From positions 7,534,501 to 7,598,500 of the forward strand of contig NZ_JAQNDO010000001.1 in assembly GCF_028369105.1 (NCBI RefSeq): a stretch of DNA of 64,000 bases. The letters are read 5' to 3'. The translations under genes were made by a program, and so were the position numbers. Numbering within the stretch: the first letter of the stretch is position 1; each line of letters starts with the position of its first letter. Below the pieces are notes generated by a model. That model was not told where the DNA came from. It saw nothing but the letters and a program-made list of their open reading frames with translations, and ran no database searches. The stretch is from Polyangium mundeleinium (GTDB taxonomy: Bacteria; Myxococcota_A; Polyangia; Polyangiales; Polyangiaceae). This document shows, in pieces, positions 58,775-64,000 of this stretch.

Positions 58775-60214
58775 ATGACCCCGACGGCGATCCCCGTGGC
58801 CCCCGGCGACAACCTGCTCGGGCACGGCCATCTCTTCCAGGACGACCGATTGCCCTTCTTCCGGCGCGTCACCGACCAGGGTGACATCGTCGCGGCCCGG
58901 ATGCTCCATCGCAGCTTCTATTTCGTGAACGGGCCCCAGGCCGCGCACGAGATGCTCGTGGAGAAGGCCCGGAGCTTCGAAAAATCTCCCGGGATCCGGA
59001 TCCTGCTCCACGACCTCGCAGGCCAGGGTCTCTTCACGAGCGAGGGCGATCTCTGGCGGCGCCAGCGTCGCTTGCTCTCGCCGCTCTTTCATCCGACGCA
59101 GCTCCAGACCTACGTGGGCGCGATGAACGGCGAGGCCCTGCGCGCCCGCGAGCGGCTGAAGGAGGGAGAGCGCACGGACCTCGCCGCCGAGATGACGCGG
59201 ATCGCGATGAGCGTCGTCGGCCGTGCCCTTTTCGACGCGCGGACCTTCGACGAGGCCGACGAGCTCGGCGAGGCGCTCACAGTCGCGCTCCGCTGGGTGA
59301 ACGACCGCATGGCGACGCCGTACATGACGCTGCAGGTCTCGGCGCTGGAGATGACCGAGTTCCTCGACGGAAAGCTCCCGCCGTGGCTCGAGGACGTCCG
59401 CGCCCGCGCCCGCGCCGCGCTCGACGCGCCGATCTTGATGCCCGGCCGGAGCGATCCCACCGTCGTGCGGGCGCTCGAGGTCCTCGACAAACGTATTCAG
59501 GCGATGATCGACGATCGGCGCGCGAGCCACGCAGACCGAAAAGACCTGCTCACGCGATTGTTGTATGCGCGCGACGCCGATCTCGGCGGCGAGGGCATGA
59601 GCGACAAGCAGGTCCGCGACGAGGCCAATACGCTCTTCATCGCGGGGCACGAGACCACGGCGACCGCGCTCGCCTGGTCGTTTTACCTGCTCTCGCGCGA
59701 CCCGGCCGCGCGGGCGAAGGTGCAGGCCGAGGCCGATGCGTTCGGCCCCGAGGGCCCCACGTCGTACGACCCGGAAAAACTCGCCTACACGACGCGGGTC
59801 TTCAAGGAGGCATTGCGCCTCTATCCGCCGGTCATCGTGCTGCCGCGGCGCTCGCTCGAGCGCGTCGAGCTCGGCGGCCATACCTTCCCCGAGCGGACGA
59901 TTCTTTTCGTGAACGTCTACGGCATGCACCACCGTAAGGACCTCTTCGCCGATCCCGAGCGGTTCGATCCGGACCGTTTTTCCCCGGAGAACGAGGCGAA
60001 GCGCCACAAATCGGCCTGGATCCCGTTCGGCGTGGGGCCCCGCGTGTGCATCGGCAACCATTTCGCCCTGATGGAAGGGCCCGTCGTGCTCGCCACGCTG
60101 ATGCGGGGTTTGTCCTTCGAGGTCGAGCCTCAGGACGTCGAGCCCGAGACGTTCACCACGCTCCGCCCGAAAGGCGGAATCTGGGCCCGCGTCCGCCGCC
60201 GCAGCGCGCCCTGA
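58775..60214 (+). CDS. Cytochrome P450
   Basis: 479 residues from ATG 58775. Motifs in order: RRLLSPLFHPTQLQ (C-helix WR-like region), AGHETTATALAW (I-helix), KEALRLYPP (ExxR), and the heme loop FGVGPRVCIGNHFALME with Cys425 as ligand. No membrane anchor, so a soluble class I type enzyme. It lies 58 bases after the SDR gene and may share its pathway. No ferredoxin gene is adjacent. Substrate unknown. Confidence 0.95.
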   Translation: MTPTAIPVAPGDNLLGHGHLFQDDRLPFFRRVTDQGDIVAARMLHRSFYFVNGPQAAHEMLVEKARSFEKSPGIRILLHDLAGQGLFTSEGDLWRRQRRLLSPLFHPTQLQTYVGAMNGEALRARERLKEGERTDLAAEMTRIAMSVVGRALFDARTFDEADELGEALTVALRWVNDRMATPYMTLQVSALEMTEFLDGKLPPWLEDVRARARAALDAPILMPGRSDPTVVRALEVLDKRIQAMIDDRRASHADRKDLLTRLLYARDADLGGEGMSDKQVRDEANTLFIAGHETTATALAWSFYLLSRDPAARAKVQAEADAFGPEGPTSYDPEKLAYTTRVFKEALRLYPPVIVLPRRSLERVELGGHTFPERTILFVNVYGMHHRKDLFADPERFDPDRFSPENEAKRHKSAWIPFGVGPRVCIGNHFALMEGPVVLATLMRGLSFEVEPQDVEPETFTTLRPKGGIWARVRRRSAP

Positions 60215-60444
60215 CGCCCTCCCCGCCCGTCACCTCGCCTCCGCCCCCCTAGCTTCCTAGCTCCCCTCCACCGTGCCGCCGCCTGGACACGAACGTGTCC
60301 TTTATCACTTCGTGTGTACAAAAGTTTAGACAAAGTTTGCACACTCCATGAACAAACGATATTACATAGAACGTTCGCTGCACAAAACAGCGAGCAAGAC
60401 CACATCCACCCTTCGTTCGAAGGCCAGGTTCAGGAGTACCGACC
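60215..60444 (+). promoter_or_regulatory. AT-rich upstream region with paired direct repeats and a candidate promoter
   Basis: This gap is much more AT-rich than its neighbours. AAAGTTT occurs at 60321-60327 and 60332-60338, 11 bases apart, about one helical turn, which could be an activator site. A -35-like TTTGCA (60336-60341) and a -10-like TATTAC (60360-60365) have an 18-base spacer. A short TCGCTG/CAGCGA stem is at 60375-60393. All point to the gene at 60445. Confidence 0.5.
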
Positions 60445-61866
60445 GTGAAACAAGAGCTCCTCCGTTCTCCGCACGTGATGCTGGGCGCAGCGCTGCTCGT
60501 TTCGTCCCTCGGAGGGCTCGGCGCCTGTCAGAAGGCCGAGGAGAAGGCCGGGCCGGGCCCGGAGCCCGCCGCCGCGGCGCCGGGTCGTTGCGTCTACACG
60601 AGCCCCTTCACCCAGGCCGAAGAGTGCCGCGATTACACCGGCAAAGGCTGGTCCGCAGAGACCGCGGAGGCCGATTGCAAGGCGCAGGGAAAGTCGACCT
60701 TCACGAAAGCGGAGCGCTGTACCTATCCGACGACGCTCGGCCGGTGCGTGCTCGACGGCGGGACGGACGACGAAACCAGCATCGTCTTCCCCGGCGGAGA
60801 CACGACGCAATGCACCTCGACCCAGCGCGGCTGCGAGCTCTTCGGCGGCGGCAAGTTCGTGCCCGACGCGTGCGAGGGCGTGGTCGATGACCCGGGCGAC
60901 CCCGATCCGGCGGGTTCGGTGTTTCAATGGCCCACCGAGGTGTGCGTGGACCCGAAAGCCGGCGAGCCCGCGGGCCAGAGCGGCGGCAAGGTCTGCACGT
61001 TCGGCGCGATCTCGGGCTGCACCGAGCCCGGCCGCAACTTCGCGGAGTACGCGTCCTGCGAGCAGGTCCTCACGCAACGCCCTTACTGGCCGGCCCCGCC
61101 CTCCGATTTCAAGACGCCCGAGGGCGATCCGCGCCTTTCGGACCCGCAATGGCTCGGCGAGCTCGCGTGGGTGACCGAGCAAGTCGAGGCCTGCGGCTGC
61201 GTCTGTTGCCACTCGCAGAAGGCCGCGCCTGCCGAAGGTCCGTCGAACTGGTACATCGAGGCCGGCCCGATCTGGACCGACAGCTTTTATCCGACGGGCC
61301 TCGCGCTCGCGGCCGGCTGGGTCTCCTCGGACGCGCTCGGCGCCTATCCGCCGGACCAGAACAACGGTTTTTCCCGCGACGTCGCCGGCCTGCCGACCAC
61401 GGACCCGGCAAGGATGGTCGCGTTTTTCGAGGGCGAGCTTCTCCGCCGCGGATTCGAGAAGGAGGATTTTGCGAACGAAACCCCGTTCGGCGGGCCGCTG
61501 TATGAACAGAGCCTTTACGTGCCGAGCGATTGCGACGCCGGCCAGGGCGTGGACGCCGCCGGCAAGATCACCTGGACCGGCGGAGACGCCCGTTACGTTT
61601 ACGTCTTATCGGCGGACGCGAAGAACCCGGGCGTGCCGCCGAACCTCGACCTGCCCGAGGGGACGATGTGGCGCCTCGACGTGGCCTCGAACGCCGCACC
61701 TGTGAAGAGCGGTATCACCTACGGCGAGGTTCTGCCGAATACGAAGCAGAGCTACCCCGCAGACGGCAGCCCCGAGAAGCTCGTCCCGGGCACGAAATAT
61801 TATCTGTATGTGTGGGCGGACGTCGGCGTCCCGATCACGCGGTGCCTGTTCGATTCCCCGCTCTGA
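60445..61866 (+). CDS. Lipoprotein with a CxxCH motif
   Basis: 473 residues. The lipobox is LGAC with Cys28. Many cysteines fall in the first 210 residues. A CVCCH string at 252-256 fits the CxxCH heme-c attachment motif, followed by WYIEAGPIWTDSFYPTG. The rest is strand-rich. Whether heme is attached cannot be told, because the motif is unusually crowded with cysteines. The upstream region is AT-rich with a candidate promoter. Function unknown. Confidence 0.75.
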   Translation: MKQELLRSPHVMLGAALLVSSLGGLGACQKAEEKAGPGPEPAAAAPGRCVYTSPFTQAEECRDYTGKGWSAETAEADCKAQGKSTFTKAERCTYPTTLGRCVLDGGTDDETSIVFPGGDTTQCTSTQRGCELFGGGKFVPDACEGVVDDPGDPDPAGSVFQWPTEVCVDPKAGEPAGQSGGKVCTFGAISGCTEPGRNFAEYASCEQVLTQRPYWPAPPSDFKTPEGDPRLSDPQWLGELAWVTEQVEACGCVCCHSQKAAPAEGPSNWYIEAGPIWTDSFYPTGLALAAGWVSSDALGAYPPDQNNGFSRDVAGLPTTDPARMVAFFEGELLRRGFEKEDFANETPFGGPLYEQSLYVPSDCDAGQGVDAAGKITWTGGDARYVYVLSADAKNPGVPPNLDLPEGTMWRLDVASNAAPVKSGITYGEVLPNTKQSYPADGSPEKLVPGTKYYLYVWADVGVPITRCLFDSPL

Positions 61867-61872
61867 GCAGGG

Positions 61873-62412
61873 TTACGCCCGGACAACCTCGATGACCACC
61901 GGCGGCCGGGGCCGCGCCGCAGGGCGCTGCGCGGTCTTCGCCTCGTGCAGCGCTTGCAGCGCCAGCATCGCGTTTTTCGGCCCGACCGAATCCACGAAGG
62001 CGCGCGCCGCGCCGAACGCCGACCAATCGCGCTCCCGATGCGTCACGGCGTAGGGGCCACGCTCATCGAGCCCGCCCTCGTCGAACGCCTGGAACACCTC
62101 GATCATCCGGCCGTCACGAACGCTCTTGCACCCGAACTTCGCGAGCTCCTCGCCTGTCGGCAGAGGCCCCACGAGGTAGGTCTCCGTGACGAGCGTCGCG
62201 CCACAGAGAATCGCCCCCGACACCTTCGAGATCGCGTCGAGCCACGCTGCCGAGGCTGCCGCCATCTCGTCCACTTCGTCGCCCCCTTCGAGCTCTGCCA
62301 CGAGTGCCTCGAGGTCGTCCCGCTCGATCCGGCCCCACCGCCGTACCCACTTCTCACGACCACGGCGGGGCCTGCGTTGACCATCGGTCGGATCGGCTGT
62401 TTTGGATCGCAT
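61873..62412 (-). CDS. Hypothetical cytoplasmic protein
   Basis: 179 residues from ATG 62412. It starts with a basic tail (QRRPRRGREKWVRRWGRIER), followed by an Asp/Glu-rich helix and a mixed region with VFQAFDEGGLDERGPYAVTH. No family is recognised. It is convergent with the CxxCH lipoprotein gene, 6 bases apart. The frame is open further upstream with Ala/Gly-rich codons that look non-coding, so I take the start at MRSKT. Confidence 0.55.
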   Translation of the reverse strand: MRSKTADPTDGQRRPRRGREKWVRRWGRIERDDLEALVAELEGGDEVDEMAAASAAWLDAISKVSGAILCGATLVTETYLVGPLPTGEELAKFGCKSVRDGRMIEVFQAFDEGGLDERGPYAVTHRERDWSAFGAARAFVDSVGPKNAMLALQALHEAKTAQRPAARPRPPVVIEVVRA

Positions 62413-62625
62413 CGCGGGGTCTACCTGCTCCTCTGCACGATCCGAGCCCCCGGGGGTCGGGGCGCAAGCACCCCACGGGGACGAGCTCGGAAGATCGGGC
62501 GGGCGTGCCTCTACCGGGAAATCCTGACCACCGCAAGTGTTCTTTCGCGGACGTGACGTTCTCGCCTCGGACACACAGGTTCTTCCCATCCGCCCGAGAC
62601 CATGTGTAGAACGGCCGCCGCCCGC

Positions 62626-63561
62626 ATGCGTACCTCCTCGTTCGAATGGATCGCCGACGACGGCAAGCCGATCTTCGTGCACGTCTTCTCCCCCGACGAA
62701 GGCACGGAAGTCCGCGGCGTCGTCCACGTGTCGCACGGCATGAGCGAGCACGGCGCCCGCTACACGCGCCTCGCCGAGGCCCTCACCACGCGCGGCCTCG
62801 TCGTCGAGGCCCACGACCACCGCGGTCACGGGAGCACCGCGAAGTCCGACGACGAGCTCGGCTACTTCGGCCCCGGCGACGGCTTCGGCCGCGTCGTCGC
62901 CGACCTGCGCGGCCTGATCGCCCGCGCCCGCACCGCCTACCCGGGCCTCAAGCAGGCGCTCCTCGGTCATTCGATGGGCTCGCTCATCGCGCAGGGCGTG
63001 CTGCCCGCGGAGGGCGGCAAGCTCGGCGCCGTGCTCCTTTCGGGGACGAACGGACCGCCGAGCCTCATGGCGCGGGCGGGCGTGCTCGTGGCGAAGGCGG
63101 AGCGCGCGCGGCTCGGCGAGCGCGGCAAGAGCGTGGTGATCCAGGGGATGTCGTTCGACGCGTGGAACCGGACCTTCAGCCCGAACCGCACGCCCTACGA
63201 CTGGCTTTCCCGCGACGCGGCCGAGGTCGACAAGTACGTCGCCGACGCGCGATGCGGCTTCTCGGCCACGACGACGTTATGGGTGCAGCTCCTCGGCGCG
63301 ATGGGCACGCTCGCGCGCCCGGACGCGCTCGCTCGTCTTCCGAAGGACCTGCCGATCTGCGTGGTCGCCGGCTCCGAGGACCCGGTCCACGAGCGGACGA
63401 AGAACCTGCGCGGGCTGCTCGACGCGTACGCGAAGGCGGGCCTCTCCGACGTGACGTACCGCGTCTACCCGGGCGCGCGCCACGAGCTGTTCAACGAGAC
63501 GAACCGGGACGAGGTGATCCGCGAAGCTTCGGAGTGGCTCGTCCGCAAGCTCGCGCGCTAA
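62626..63561 (+). CDS. Alpha/beta hydrolase, monoacylglycerol lipase-like
   Basis: 311 residues from ATG 62626 (an upstream ATG at 62602 is also in frame). Fold markers are VVHVSHGMSEHGARY (oxyanion HG), AHDHRGHGST, the nucleophile LLGHSMGSLIA, the Asp in VVAGSEDPVHE and His in GARHELFNE. This order matches bacterial monoglyceride lipases and serine aminopeptidase (S33) relatives. It probably hydrolyses short glycerides or esters in the cytoplasm. It is convergent with mtnC, with no gap between the stops. Confidence 0.9.
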   Translation: MRTSSFEWIADDGKPIFVHVFSPDEGTEVRGVVHVSHGMSEHGARYTRLAEALTTRGLVVEAHDHRGHGSTAKSDDELGYFGPGDGFGRVVADLRGLIARARTAYPGLKQALLGHSMGSLIAQGVLPAEGGKLGAVLLSGTNGPPSLMARAGVLVAKAERARLGERGKSVVIQGMSFDAWNRTFSPNRTPYDWLSRDAAEVDKYVADARCGFSATTTLWVQLLGAMGTLARPDALARLPKDLPICVVAGSEDPVHERTKNLRGLLDAYAKAGLSDVTYRVYPGARHELFNETNRDEVIREASEWLVRKLAR

Positions 63562-64000
63562 TCAGCCCACGAGCACGGAATCCCCTTCGATCACGATGTC
63601 GTCGAAGCTTCGCGCCGTCGGGTGATCCACGAGGGGCGGAGCGCCGTCCCGCGCGAGCCCGACGCGCAGGAGCCCGGCCGCGCGCGCGGCGTCGAGCTCG
63701 GCCTTCACGTCCGACAGGAAAAGCACCTCGTGCGGCGCGACCTCGAGCGCGGCCGCGATGCGCGCGTACGACGCGGGATCGGCCTTCTTGCCGGTCGTCG
63801 TGTCGAACCACCCGTCGAAGAGGCCCGCGAGATCCCCCTCGATCGTGTGCCCGAAGAGGAGCCGTTGCGCGAGCACCGATCCGGACGAGAACACGGCGAG
63901 CCCGATCCCCCGCGCCTTCCACCGCGCGAGCGCGCCGGGGACGTCCGCGTACACGTGGGATCGATACGCCCCCGCGTGATAACCCTCCTCCCAGATCATG
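63562..64000 (-). CDS. mtnC: Acireductone synthase (enolase-phosphatase), partial at window edge
   Basis: The C-terminal ~145 residues of a HAD-type phosphatase. FSSGSVLAQRLLFGHT gives motif II, GKKADPASYARI motif III with its Lys, and FLSDVKAELDAARAAG motif IV. The WEEGYHAGAYRSHVYADVPG segment fits MtnC, which converts 2,3-diketo-5-methylthiopentyl-1-phosphate in methionine salvage. The first Asp motif lies beyond 64000, so the gene is cut by the window end. It is convergent with the hydrolase gene. Confidence 0.88.
   Translation of the reverse strand, partial: MIWEEGYHAGAYRSHVYADVPGALARWKARGIGLAVFSSGSVLAQRLLFGHTIEGDLAGLFDGWFDTTTGKKADPASYARIAAALEVAPHEVLFLSDVKAELDAARAAGLLRVGLARDGAPPLVDHPTARSFDDIVIEGDSVLVG

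Overview
The window looks like a chromosomal segment from a myxobacterium, probably Polyangiales (a Sorangium/Polyangium-like genome). The DNA is very GC-rich and densely coding. It carries several Hanks-type Ser/Thr kinases, an FHA-containing sigma-54 activator, a PP2C phosphatase and many Gly/Pro/Cys-rich lipoproteins. A MopE-like protein ends in a MYXO-CTERM-like tail. Taxonomy is inferred from this gene style only, because there is no rRNA in the window.

Layout. 0-10.6 kb: a histone H1-like protein, two tRNAs with CAT anticodons, and a long minus-strand series reading a coiled-coil zinc-ribbon protein, Ser/Thr kinase, small lipoprotein, PrkA-like AAA kinase, TatD and TonB, preceded by two tandem FGE-sulfatase-like membrane-anchored proteins. 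10.8-18 kb: uvrA, a dksA/traR-type gene separated from it by three stacked palindromes, a Nudix hydrolase, an HTH-receiver fusion and an AMIN/amidase_3 cell-wall amidase. 18-27 kb: a YbjN-like protein, two low-complexity envelope proteins, the FHA-sigma54 activator, a beta-barrel candidate, a PP2C phosphatase coupled to a cytoplasmic subtilase, and an M48-type lipoprotein protease.

27-44 kb: cysteine-rich lipoproteins, an M15 peptidase with a peptidoglycan-binding domain, a TrpF-like protein, a two-helix membrane protein, a protein with two thioredoxin-like halves and a prolyl oligopeptidase. An accessory pocket follows, with a 20-bp perfect inverted repeat, a 43-bp tandem array, an AT-richer HEXXH lipoprotein and a 5'-truncated AbiEii-type toxin remnant. 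Then come a catalase-like protein, two lipoproteins, a palindrome cluster with compensatory arm changes, and another kinase.

42.8-52.7 kb: a small exported peptide and a His-rich polytopic membrane protein, an Lgt-like enzyme, a CPBP protease-kinase-MopE-lipoprotein operon, and the pdhA-pdhB-pdhC pyruvate dehydrogenase operon. 52.65-56.8 kb: a tandem duplication of a VWA-type lipoprotein gene that includes its terminator hairpin and the last bases of marC. 56.8-64 kb: marC, a QueD/PTPS-like enzyme, a pteridine-reductase-like SDR and a cytochrome P450, then a CxxCH lipoprotein, a hypothetical gene, a monoglyceride-lipase-like hydrolase and mtnC, which runs off the window.

The window is mainly envelope and signalling biology plus core metabolism. 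I see no CRISPR array, prophage, insertion sequence or rRNA. The strongest candidates for something new are the covarying palindrome families, the QueD-SDR-P450 cluster, the tandem FGE-like pair and the His-rich Brp/Blh-like membrane protein.
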